Source: RGIG5952 sp045603485
GTDB lineage: Bacteria > Verrucomicrobiota > Kiritimatiellia > RFP12 > JAAYLN01
Direction: 5' to 3'
DNA length: 13,107 nt
Assembly (NCBI GenBank): GCA_045603485.1
Contig: JAZUMF010000084.1
Span: forward strand, 1-13,107
Shown here: positions 7,406 to 13,060 of the stretch, in pieces
Layout: each line of letters starts with the position of its first letter
Position numbering within the stretch: position 1 is the stretch's first letter
Position numbers and translations under genes: made by a program
Notes under the pieces: generated by a model
What the model saw: the letters and a program-made list of their open reading frames with translations, nothing else
Database searches by the model: none
Told to the model about the DNA's origin: nothing

Positions 7406-8095
7406 ATGGCAACGGCTTCAATCAATAAAGAATATCTCTTAAGAGTTGGCGGTGTTGGAATCTTAATGCTTGCTATCGGTGCCTGGTGCTTATACGATGG
7501 TTTTATCGGCTTTCCAAAGGTCAACAGAGAATTTTCGTTGATTCGTCCAGAGTTAATTCGCTTTACTGAAAATGGCTTTAACGCCCAAAAATGGCTTGCC
7601 GATGATGAAAACGGCTCATATCCCTTAAAACAGATTTTTGATAAAAAGGGTATGAAAATTCCGGGTAGGCTAGTTCAAGAGCTTCGCACAATTCCTTCGC
7701 CATCAAATGACTCGCAGGAAGCTTTAATTGCGTCATGTCAGGCTACTGCTAAAATTTTTAGCCATGACATCTATAATAAACGCGATTTGACGGTTCAATA
7801 TACACTCGCTTCAATTGCCTTTGTTTTCGGGGCTTACATACTTTTAACCGTAAATTCACGAAGGAAAATAAGATACGAGGTCGATGATGAAGGCCTTCGT
7901 GGTAATGGCTTTGGCGAACAACAACTCCTATGGGATGAAATTGAATCAGCAGATTGGCGAAAGTGGGAAGAGAAGGGGATTGTGACTCTTTATGCCACAA
8001 ACAATCGCAAATTCGTTTTAGATGGCTGGCATTTTGCAGGTATTCGTGCGATTGCGGATGAAATCGCAAAGCATTTTCCCAAAAGTGAAAAATAA
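7406..8095 (+). CDS. Two-TM membrane protein with PH-like C-terminal domain, unknown function
   Basis: The product is 229 aa. TM helices at about 11-30 and 129-149 enclose a roughly 98-residue soluble loop (NREFSLIRPELIRF and onward), probably periplasmic given the Arg/Lys just after TM2 (NSRRKIRYE). The C-terminal part (154-225) has alternating beta-strand character ending in a helix (YEVDDEGLRGNGFGEQQL, then LLWDEIESADW, then a final amphipathic helix ADEIAKHF). This resembles bacterial PH-like or YcxB-type membrane-adjacent domains; I cannot name a family with certainty. Its stop overlaps the start of the metallophosphoesterase gene by one base (TAATG), so translation is coupled and a functional link to that enzyme is plausible. 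It follows the CPBP gene by 4 bp, with GGTGAG overlapping the end of that gene as a likely Shine-Dalgarno. Confidence 0.7.
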   Translation: MATASINKEYLLRVGGVGILMLAIGAWCLYDGFIGFPKVNREFSLIRPELIRFTENGFNAQKWLADDENGSYPLKQIFDKKGMKIPGRLVQELRTIPSPSNDSQEALIASCQATAKIFSHDIYNKRDLTVQYTLASIAFVFGAYILLTVNSRRKIRYEVDDEGLRGNGFGEQQLLWDEIESADWRKWEEKGIVTLYATNNRKFVLDGWHFAGIRAIADEIAKHFPKSEK

Positions 8096-9057
8096 TGGTT
8101 AAGGCAATACAACCGAAACCAGAGCATTCAGAAAATTTGCGAAAGCGTCTTGGCGACGATACTTTCAATCGTAGGCTCCGTGTTGAAGAGGGGCGGGAAA
8201 AAGAATTTTACTGCCTTCTTTCCGATAAGTTTACTTTTTTTAAGCGACATTTAATAAGACCGCTCCAAAAGTTTATCCTTAAAATTACCGGATTATACAA
8301 AAAAGGCTATGCCGAACTCCTGTCACCTGTGATTAGAGAAAATTTTATCTATTTTGATACAAAGCTGCCATCAAGCTTTAACGACTATAAAATTCTTCAC
8401 ATATCTGACCTTCATATAGATATGGACGATAAGCTTGCCATTGTATTATCCGATGCAATAGCCAATCTTGATTACGATATCTGCGTCATGACAGGCGATT
8501 ACCGTAATCTGACTGTAGGAGCATTTGACAAAACCATAGCAAAAATGGCAATCCTTAAAGAAGCAATAAATAAAGAGGCGTATCTTGTCCTTGGAAATCA
8601 CGATTTTTTAGCTATGGTTCCAGAATTGGAAAAGCTTGGCTATAAGGTACTGTTAAACGAGCATATTTCAATAGAAAGCGCACACGGAGAAAAAATAACG
8701 CTTGCTGGAGTTGATGACCCAGTCATCTATAAAACAGATTCTCTTGAACGGGCTTTTTATGGAGTTGACGATTCAACGCTAAAGATATTACTTGCTCATT
8801 CGCCGAGAGTTTACGATAAAGCAAGCTTGCTTAACATAGATTTGCTCCTTGCAGGACACACACATGGCGGACAGATATGTTTGCCCAACGGACATCACAT
8901 AATTAAGAACGACATTGTCGAAGACAAAATGCTTTACGGCCCGTGGAAATACAAAACATTAAACGGGTATACGACTAGAGGTTGCGGAGCCTGCGGATTG
9001 CCAATCAGATTGAATTGTCCGCCAGAGATTGTAATACACATCTTAAAGAGAAAATGA
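8095..9057 (+). CDS. Calcineurin-like metallophosphoesterase (YaeI/YkuE/LpxG-like)
   Basis: The product is 320 aa. Dimetal phosphoesterase motifs are in order: HISDLHID (Asp105, His107), TGDYRN (Asp135), LGNHDF (Asn168, His169), AHSP (His235), and GHTHGGQ (His255, His257). The SDLH/GDY/GNHD/GHTHGG pattern with C-terminal PWKY and YTTRGCGACGLPIR is that of the YaeI/YkuE branch, which includes the UDP-2,3-diacylglucosamine hydrolase LpxG and other membrane-linked phosphodiesterases. A lipid A or cell-envelope substrate is plausible but unproven. Members of this branch usually carry an N-terminal membrane anchor. Here residues 1-90 form a charged extension with no TM helix, so attachment could be through the co-translated membrane protein upstream (TAATG overlap). 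No other lpx genes are nearby. It is the last gene of the operon, converging with the CE15-type gene 91 bp away. Confidence 0.9.
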   Translation: MVKAIQPKPEHSENLRKRLGDDTFNRRLRVEEGREKEFYCLLSDKFTFFKRHLIRPLQKFILKITGLYKKGYAELLSPVIRENFIYFDTKLPSSFNDYKILHISDLHIDMDDKLAIVLSDAIANLDYDICVMTGDYRNLTVGAFDKTIAKMAILKEAINKEAYLVLGNHDFLAMVPELEKLGYKVLLNEHISIESAHGEKITLAGVDDPVIYKTDSLERAFYGVDDSTLKILLAHSPRVYDKASLLNIDLLLAGHTHGGQICLPNGHHIIKNDIVEDKMLYGPWKYKTLNGYTTRGCGACGLPIRLNCPPEIVIHILKRK

Positions 9058-9148
9058 TTTTTTTTGCGTGAATCGTACCTCCTTGCTTGCATTGTTGTAA
9101 TGTCGCATAATATCTCTTATGTTAAAATAGAATAGGGGTAAGAAAAGA

Positions 9149-10009
9149 TTATTGCGGAGCTATCAATGCCGAGAGAAAATGTTGGTCAAAAGGAAGCTCG
9201 TTTTCACGACCTGCGTATTTTGAAAAATCCTTCTCAAACCAAAAACCGAAATTCCTTGTAATCTCTGAAATTGTCTCAGCACCCTTTCCTCTGACACGGT
9301 GCAATCCAAAACCGCAACAGCCTGAGTTGTTGTCAGCCACAAAAGCTATGCGTTCGTCAGTTGCAGCGGCAAGCTGTACAGCCTTCCCGCCCCGCGAATG
9401 CCCCGTAATCATAATTTTGGAAATGTCGATTTCGCTGATGTGATTTAACGCGTCAATGACACGGTGATATCCCCAGGCCCATGCTGAAATCACACCATAA
9501 TCACCAGGGAATGCCTTGTAGATACCGAATGAGCGCGCATCTTTCCTGTCTCGAGCAATCTTACAGCGATTAAATACAACTAAAGCAAAACCTCTAGACA
9601 GGACTTCATATCCGATTTCCTCAGAAAGATACTGCCAACAATCGTCACCGTAAATAACAGCAGGAACTTGTTTGTCTGCAGGAGGAATCCAAACCTCAAT
9701 ATCAAATACCAAAGGTTGATTATCACCTGGCACGGTAACTTCAACGACAAGCTTACGAGTACCCATTACGCCATAAGGGCAACGATATGTAGGCTTTGAA
9801 GAGCTGATTATATCGATTGTTATCTTGTCAAAGTCAGGTTTCGGTGGCATACCGCCGTATTGCAAAGGGATAATCTTCTCATAAATCTCATTACGCCGGC
9901 GATACCAATCGTCCTTTGACCTGACAGGGGTACCGTCGTTAAATGTCAGTAAATCGGGAAGCTGCCCTAAATCTGTCTCAGCATCTGAACGAACAAATGG
10001 TAACTCCAT
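9149..10009 (-). CDS. CE15-type esterase (glucuronoyl esterase-like), C-terminally truncated
   Basis: The product is 286 aa. It is an alpha/beta-hydrolase related to CE15 enzymes that cleave ester links of glucuronic/galacturonic acids. The nucleophile elbow GHSRGGK (203-209, Ser205) has the CE15 signature G-x-S-R-x-G-K. The following NNSGCCG (227-233) and LPFDQHFLSALIAP (272-285) are also family-typical. In bacterial CE15 proteins the LIAP-type segment is followed by about 80-110 further residues carrying the catalytic His. Here a TAA stops translation immediately after it. The 91 bp that follow encode no continuation in any frame, so the 3' end is lost, not frameshifted. The canonical acidic residue after the nucleophile (Glu in SGEGG-type motifs) is Cys231 here. 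AAGG precedes the ATG by about 6 bp. It is third in the operon, 7 bp after the GH28-like stop. It may be inactive, or a pseudogene. Confidence 0.8.
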   Translation of the reverse strand: MELPFVRSDAETDLGQLPDLLTFNDGTPVRSKDDWYRRRNEIYEKIIPLQYGGMPPKPDFDKITIDIISSSKPTYRCPYGVMGTRKLVVEVTVPGDNQPLVFDIEVWIPPADKQVPAVIYGDDCWQYLSEEIGYEVLSRGFALVVFNRCKIARDRKDARSFGIYKAFPGDYGVISAWAWGYHRVIDALNHISEIDISKIMITGHSRGGKAVQLAAATDERIAFVADNNSGCCGFGLHRVRGKGAETISEITRNFGFWFEKDFSKYAGRENELPFDQHFLSALIAPQ

Positions 10010-10016
10010 AAAGACC

Positions 10017-11531
10017 TTACCCCTTTTGACATTCTACAGTTATGTTTCTGGCAAAATCCCTAAGAATTAAATCATACTCCCCTTCTCTAAGAGGCTTGCC
10101 GTTCACAAAAATATCTCTGACGATAATGTCCTCACTGCAATACTCGTCATTATGTCCGCCAAAAGAGAATTTTATCTTCTGCCTTCCAAAGCAGCGAATA
10201 TTTTCAAAGACCAAATGGTGGTTTTTCCCGCGGCGTGCACCGCCGGCAGAGTATTCAGGATGAAATTGAACCATTACGGCAATTAGATTAGGCACATAGT
10301 CCAAATCCTTTGATTCATATTTATGAACATCGGATTTCTGCACAAGAGGTTGTGGAATGACATCATCATACTCGACATCAATATTGCGATATGTAATGTC
10401 GTGGACATCGGCATAATCAACATTATAGCAGTCAAGAACAGGGTGAGTGACATGAATAATCCTGCAATCTTCAAAGACGATATCATATATTTCTTTTGCG
10501 CGAGTTTCAGCTCCGATTTCCAGGCATTTGCCCCAATCATTCCAAATCACGCAATTCCTGACCCTAACATTAGTAAAGATGTCATAAGCCTTACCGTTTC
10601 GATACATCGCTTTTTGGACGGCCTCTTCTACATCTCCGTCATAGTAGCAGTCAAAGCCTTTAATACAGATAGAATCGTCAAAGGTCCTCAAAAAGCAATT
10701 ATCGATATCGACATTGACGCAATTATGCATATCAATGCCATCTGAATTAAATCTCCAGCAGCCGATTATCTTAACATTAGAGATTTTGAGGTTTTCACAA
10801 CCGATAGGACGGATATTATAAACCAATGAATCACGGATAGTTATGCCCTCAATCTCGACATTCGTGCAATACTCAAGCTGAATTGTGTGTTGCCTTGTGG
10901 CATTATTAACGGCGGCAAAATTATTCTCAACATTAGCCTCATAAAGAATCACCTCTTTATTGTGGCTGTTATCGAGGATACCCTTACCGATAATTTTTAT
11001 ATTTTCAGCGTCAATAGCCTTAATAGAGCCGTAAACGACAGCCCCCTCATCAATAAAGAGCGTTTGATTGCTCTTTAGGACAATATCGCCGACCTCGTGA
11101 ATCCCGGCACCATAATAAATAACATCCTGCGATTCCTTATTGATATTATATTCACACAAGGGATCAACAAAGATATGAAGAGCATTTTCGCGACAGTATG
11201 GCTCAACGGTAAAGTAAGCGGGCTTTTCCAAGGTGAATGTAATATCACCGTCGGCAGAAACTTCAGGCACTATTCCCAAAGATAATGGTCGAACAGCAAC
11301 CTTCTCAAAAGGCTTTTTGGGATGAATCCTGAAATTCAGCGGCTCGTCCGATGCCATAGATAAAAAATTGACAAGCTCAGATTGATCAAGCTGACGCTGG
11401 TGACCTGGCCAGCGACGGTTAAAAGGAACCAATGACACCCTAGCCGCATCCAAAGCCACCTTTTGATTATTGACCCAAACTTCATAACCATCGTGACTAA
11501 AATCACCTTGAGTTATCGGATAAACATTCAT
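10017..11531 (-). CDS. GH28-like right-handed beta-helix hydrolase (polygalacturonase-related)
   Basis: The product is 504 aa with no signal peptide. Residues 1-130 form a beta-sandwich-like cap; 131-504 is a parallel beta-helix with repeated strands such as NVEIEGITIRDS, NLKISNVKIIG and NVDIDNCFLRTF. Two GH28 motifs are intact: FNSDGIDM (261-268, Asp264) and FDDSICIKG (284-292, Asp285/Asp286), exactly 21 residues apart as in polygalacturonases, giving the three catalytic aspartates. The later GHG motif is replaced by GKCLEIG (334-340) and no clear RIK is seen, so it belongs to a divergent GH28-related branch; substrates such as oligogalacturonides or rhamnogalacturonan fragments are inferred. 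AGGAG five bases before the ATG fixes the start. It lies 21 bp after the SGNH gene and 7 bp before the CE15-type gene in one operon, consistent with joint attack on decorated pectic oligomers inside the cell. Confidence 0.85.
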   Translation of the reverse strand: MNVYPITQGDFSHDGYEVWVNNQKVALDAARVSLVPFNRRWPGHQRQLDQSELVNFLSMASDEPLNFRIHPKKPFEKVAVRPLSLGIVPEVSADGDITFTLEKPAYFTVEPYCRENALHIFVDPLCEYNINKESQDVIYYGAGIHEVGDIVLKSNQTLFIDEGAVVYGSIKAIDAENIKIIGKGILDNSHNKEVILYEANVENNFAAVNNATRQHTIQLEYCTNVEIEGITIRDSLVYNIRPIGCENLKISNVKIIGCWRFNSDGIDMHNCVNVDIDNCFLRTFDDSICIKGFDCYYDGDVEEAVQKAMYRNGKAYDIFTNVRVRNCVIWNDWGKCLEIGAETRAKEIYDIVFEDCRIIHVTHPVLDCYNVDYADVHDITYRNIDVEYDDVIPQPLVQKSDVHKYESKDLDYVPNLIAVMVQFHPEYSAGGARRGKNHHLVFENIRCFGRQKIKFSFGGHNDEYCSEDIIVRDIFVNGKPLREGEYDLILRDFARNITVECQKG

Positions 11532-11552
11532 AAAAACTCCTAAAAGTAAAAA

Positions 11553-12227
11553 TTAACACTTCTCCAAAATACGCATTGCGATATGCCTCATGCCGTTATC
11601 GTTCGGATGGAGCGATACGCCCTTATGCTCATATTCACCGAGCGCCTTCATTGTGGCGTCTTCACCCAAATCTCCAATAGAAACCATTGTACCGCCAACG
11701 CGATTGCAGGCTTCATTCAGTGCCGAATTGATAATCTTGGAACTCCAAAAAAGGTCAGTAAAGATTATTTTACACCCCTTCTTTACAGCAAGAAACCTAA
11801 CCATTCTCTCGAAAGCGTCTGTAAGATCTGATTCGTCATCTTTATTGCAATGGATATTTTCCCCTATTCTGATAACAACTATATCCGCATTAAAATCGCG
11901 AGCCTCCGAATAAGACTCCATTATCTCATTGCTCCCGTAATTCCGCTCCCATTCCGCCAGCTGCGCAATACAAAAACGGACGGCTCCATAACGCCTTTCA
12001 AGCTCAGAGACAACTATATGAACATAATCTTTTTCTATCGACGAAGCAGCCATCCCGCAATCACGATACCAACCAATCATCGGAAGAACAACATGACGGG
12101 TAATTGAATTACCGACAAAAAGCACCCGAACAAGCGCATTTTCAGCTCCTCCGTATGTGACAAACTGATTCCTCGTTTGCCCATGGCTTGATACCGTATT
12201 ATCCTTCAAATCCTGATTATCGTTCAT
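11553..12227 (-). CDS. SGNH/GDSL-family hydrolase (likely carbohydrate esterase)
   Basis: The product is 224 aa, the usual length for a single SGNH domain. Block I is VLFVGNSIT (36-43) with Ser41 as nucleophile. A GEN (122-124) in VVIRIGENI takes the place of the GxND block III, and the final block is SLHPNDNGM (205-213) with His207. The Asp usually found three residues before that His is Val204, so the triad is reduced to a Ser-His dyad or an acid comes from elsewhere. Such enzymes often remove acetyl or other acyl groups from polysaccharides (rhamnogalacturonan or xylan acetylesterases). The operon context with GH28-like and CE15-type enzymes supports that role. No signal peptide is visible; about 30 polar residues precede the domain. 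GAGG 5-6 bp before the ATG at 12225-12227 supports the start. First gene of the minus-strand operon. Confidence 0.85.
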   Translation of the reverse strand: MNDNQDLKDNTVSSHGQTRNQFVTYGGAENALVRVLFVGNSITRHVVLPMIGWYRDCGMAASSIEKDYVHIVVSELERRYGAVRFCIAQLAEWERNYGSNEIMESYSEARDFNADIVVIRIGENIHCNKDDESDLTDAFERMVRFLAVKKGCKIIFTDLFWSSKIINSALNEACNRVGGTMVSIGDLGEDATMKALGEYEHKGVSLHPNDNGMRHIAMRILEKC

Positions 12228-12241
12228 AAAAACCTCAACTA

Positions 12242-12247
12242 ATTATA
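12242..12247 (-). promoter_or_regulatory. Possible -10 box of the pectin operon
   Basis: On the minus strand TTGTTATAATT contains a perfect TATAAT about 15 bp before the SGNH gene start. The -35 region 17 bp upstream (TTTTAA-like) is poor, and the implied leader is very short, so an activator may be needed. Confidence 0.4.
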
Positions 12248-12301
12248 ACAAATTTGGCTCTTCCTTAAAAAGTGTGGGTAGAGTCCTCCTTTTTACTAGA
12301 T

Positions 12302-12319
12302 TTGATACAAGTATAACAA
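12302..12319. promoter_or_regulatory. Imperfect dyad upstream of the pectin operon, possible operator
   Basis: TTGATACAAGTATAACAA has partial twofold symmetry (TTG-TA...TA-CAA), recalling LacI-family operators that control sugar catabolic genes. It lies about 75 bp upstream of the SGNH start. No regulator gene is in the window. Confidence 0.3.
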
Positions 12320-12365
12320 AATAATTTGCCACATATCAATAATTTTAGACAGAGCCGTAATGAAA

Positions 12366-12382
12366 CGAAAAGGACTGTCCCC
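12366..12382. repeat. REP-like palindrome GGACTGTCC, copy 1
   Basis: CGAAAAGGACTGTCCCC. The GGAC-N-GTCC palindrome, and the rest of the 17 bases, recur at 12542-12558 with only the centre base changed (T to A). Such GGGGAC-GTCC units resemble REP sequences handled by REP-associated tyrosine transposases in other genomes. Confidence 0.6.
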
Positions 12383-12402
12383 ATATAAATGAAAGTTTTA
12401 TC

Positions 12403-12434
12403 GCTGAGGAGCAGAGCTGCAGAGGAGCAGAGAT
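12403..12434 (+). repeat. CAGAG-type intergenic repeat, copy 1
   Basis: GCTGAGGAGCAGAGCTGCAG followed by AGGAGCAGAGAT: four rough 8-9 bp units containing (C/G)AGAG. Related to copies at 12462, 12671 and 12790. Confidence 0.55.
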
Positions 12435-12461
12435 ATTTTAAAGTCGTAGTTAAAAGTCCTC

Positions 12462-12491
12462 ACGCAGAGCCGCAGAGACGCAGAGATTTTT
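12462..12491 (+). repeat. CGCAGAG-type intergenic repeat, copy 2
   Basis: ACGCAGAGCCGCAGAGACGC followed by AGAGATTTTT: three consecutive 9 bp units of the form CGCAGAGNN, then GATTTT. This is the clearest copy in the window. Confidence 0.7.
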
Positions 12492-12497
12492 GGTGAG

Positions 12498-12524
12498 ATT
12501 TTGTTCCGCACCGTAATCTCATTT
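12498..12524 (-). repeat. Left arm of a 27 bp perfect inverted repeat (dispersed repeat, copy 2)
   Basis: Begins ATTTTGTTCCGCACCGTAAT and ends CTCATTT. It is the exact reverse complement of 12620-12646 over 27 bases and of copy 1 (174-199) over 25 bases. Confidence 0.9.
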
Positions 12525-12541
12525 GAGTTGCTAAGTGGAAT

Positions 12542-12558
12542 CGAAAAGGACAGTCCCC
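12542..12558. repeat. REP-like palindrome GGACAGTCC, copy 2
   Basis: CGAAAAGGACAGTCCCC, one base different from copy 1 at 12366. It lies inside the segment bounded by the 27 bp inverted repeats. Confidence 0.6.
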
Positions 12559-12619
12559 TTAAAAAGTTAAAAGGTAAAAGGTAATAGTGAAGTGTGATAC
12601 TTCGTGTATTCCTAGGTTA

Positions 12620-12646
12620 AAATGAGATTACGGTGCGGAACAAAAT
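12620..12646 (+). repeat. Right arm of the 27 bp inverted repeat (dispersed repeat, copy 3)
   Basis: Starts AAATGAGATTACGGTGCGG and ends AACAAAAT. Same orientation as copy 1 near the left edge, with 26 shared bases (12619-12644). Confidence 0.9.
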
Positions 12647-12670
12647 GTGAACGGCTGTTTTGATTTTAAC

Positions 12671-12692
12671 ACAGAGGCGTAGAGACACAAAG
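12671..12692 (+). repeat. CAGAG-type intergenic repeat, copy 3 (diverged)
   Basis: ACAGAGGCGTAGAGACACAA then AG: three 9 bp units related to CGCAGAGNN with substitutions. Confidence 0.5.
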
Positions 12693-12701
12693 TTCCATTT
12701 C

Positions 12702-12731
12702 GTAATCCTGTTTAATCTTGTTAATCCTGTC
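12702..12731 (+). repeat. TAATC(C/T)TGT tandem repeat
   Basis: GTAATCCTGTTTAATCTTGT then TAATCCTGTC: three TAATC(C/T)TGT units spaced 9-10 bp. It adjoins the CAGAG-type copies, a pairing I recall from intergenic regions of various environmental bacteria. Confidence 0.6.
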
Positions 12732-12789
12732 AAAAAACTCTATCCGCAAATCATCACAGAGATTTTATAAAATGATAGTAGCCAAATTT

Positions 12790-12810
12790 ACGCAGAGGCG
12801 CAGAGATTTT
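12790..12810 (+). repeat. CGCAGAG-type intergenic repeat, copy 4
   Basis: ACGCAGAGGCGCAGAGATTT then T: two clean CGCAGAG units followed by ATTTT, as in copy 2. Confidence 0.65.
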
Positions 12811-12853
12811 GTAATACCGACTATTTGTTGTGTCAGTATAGAGAGGTTTTGTT

Positions 12854-12902
12854 GCTGTGTCAAGTGTAACAGTCTGACACTTAAAGTGTATAATAACACA
12901 GC
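12854..12902. promoter_or_regulatory. Nested palindromes around a TATAAT
   Basis: Outer arms GCTGTGT (12854-12860) and ACACAGC (12896-12902). Inside are AAGTGT (12862-12867) with ACACTT (12877-12882), GTGTCA (12857-12862) with TGACAC (12875-12880), and the 13 bp palindrome ACACTTAAAGTGT (12877-12889), which abuts a perfect TATAAT (12889-12894). This is compatible with an operator-promoter or a structured RNA. The -35 is poor and no gene starts nearby. Confidence 0.4.
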
Positions 12903-12911
12903 GTCATTTGC

Positions 12912-12936
12912 GACATCAAATGATGTCTTGTGTTTT
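12912..12936 (+). terminator. Small hairpin followed by T-run
   Basis: GACATC, AAAT, GATGTC (12912-12927) forms a 6 bp stem with a 4 nt loop. TTGTGTTTTT follows. The stem is short and the T-run offset by about 5 bases, so this is a weak terminator at best. CATTTG/CAAATG (12905-12910, 12917-12922) gives an alternative overlapping fold. Confidence 0.3.
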
Positions 12937-13001
12937 TATATAAAAAAAATATTAAACCTTCGTAATATGTTGAAATATAATAATATATGTACAAATTTTA
13001 C

Positions 13002-13011
13002 GGGGGGGGGG
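13002..13011 (+). repeat. Homopolymeric G10 tract
   Basis: Ten consecutive G in an otherwise A/T-rich stretch, about 20 bp upstream of the TTGACA at 13032. Tracts of this length are prone to slippage. Confidence 0.9.
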
Positions 13012-13031
13012 TGATTTCAAAGCAAAAAAAT

Positions 13032-13060
13032 TTGACAATCGTTTTTATAAAGCATAAATT
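13032..13060 (+). promoter_or_regulatory. Rightward sigma70-type promoter reading out of the window
   Basis: Perfect -35 TTGACA (13032-13037), a 17 bp spacer, and TAAATT (13055-13060, four of six matches to TATAAT). The rest of the window (13061-13107) would be its leader, including GGAA-TGCGTG-TTCC, a short dyad (13092-13105). The gene it drives is beyond the right edge. Confidence 0.6.

Larger units (their letters stand above)
12498..12646. mobile_element. Possible 149 bp MITE-like element with 27 bp terminal inverted repeats
   Basis: Perfect 27 bp arms (12498-12524 and 12620-12646) enclose 95 bp that hold a REP-like palindrome and no gene. There is no obvious target-site duplication: the bases just outside are GGTGAG on the left and GTGAAC on the right, sharing GTGA but not as a direct junction copy. 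A non-autonomous element or a long RNA/DNA hairpin would both fit. Confidence 0.4.

Noticed and set aside
9058..9148. Bidirectional terminator or a frameshifted tail of the CE15-type gene
   Set aside because: Only a weak 4-5 bp dyad is visible near 9089-9106, and none of the three minus-strand frames continues the CE15 homology.
10323..10745. A 140-codon plus-strand frame rich in Ile and Asp
   Set aside because: It mirrors the beta-helix repeats of the GH28-like gene on the opposite strand and has no ribosome binding site or domain.
12462..12646. tRNA or rRNA fragment
   Set aside because: No cloverleaf, TTCGA loop or CCA end can be drawn; the stems seen come from the inverted repeats alone.
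12403..12811. CRISPR-like array
   Set aside because: The CAGAG-type units are 8-9 bp, adjoin without unique spacers of fixed length, and vary in sequence.
12718..13014. A 98-codon frame starting with TTG
   Set aside because: It runs through the TAATCCTGT and CGCAGAG repeats, the palindromes and the G10 tract, with no Shine-Dalgarno and no protein-like composition.
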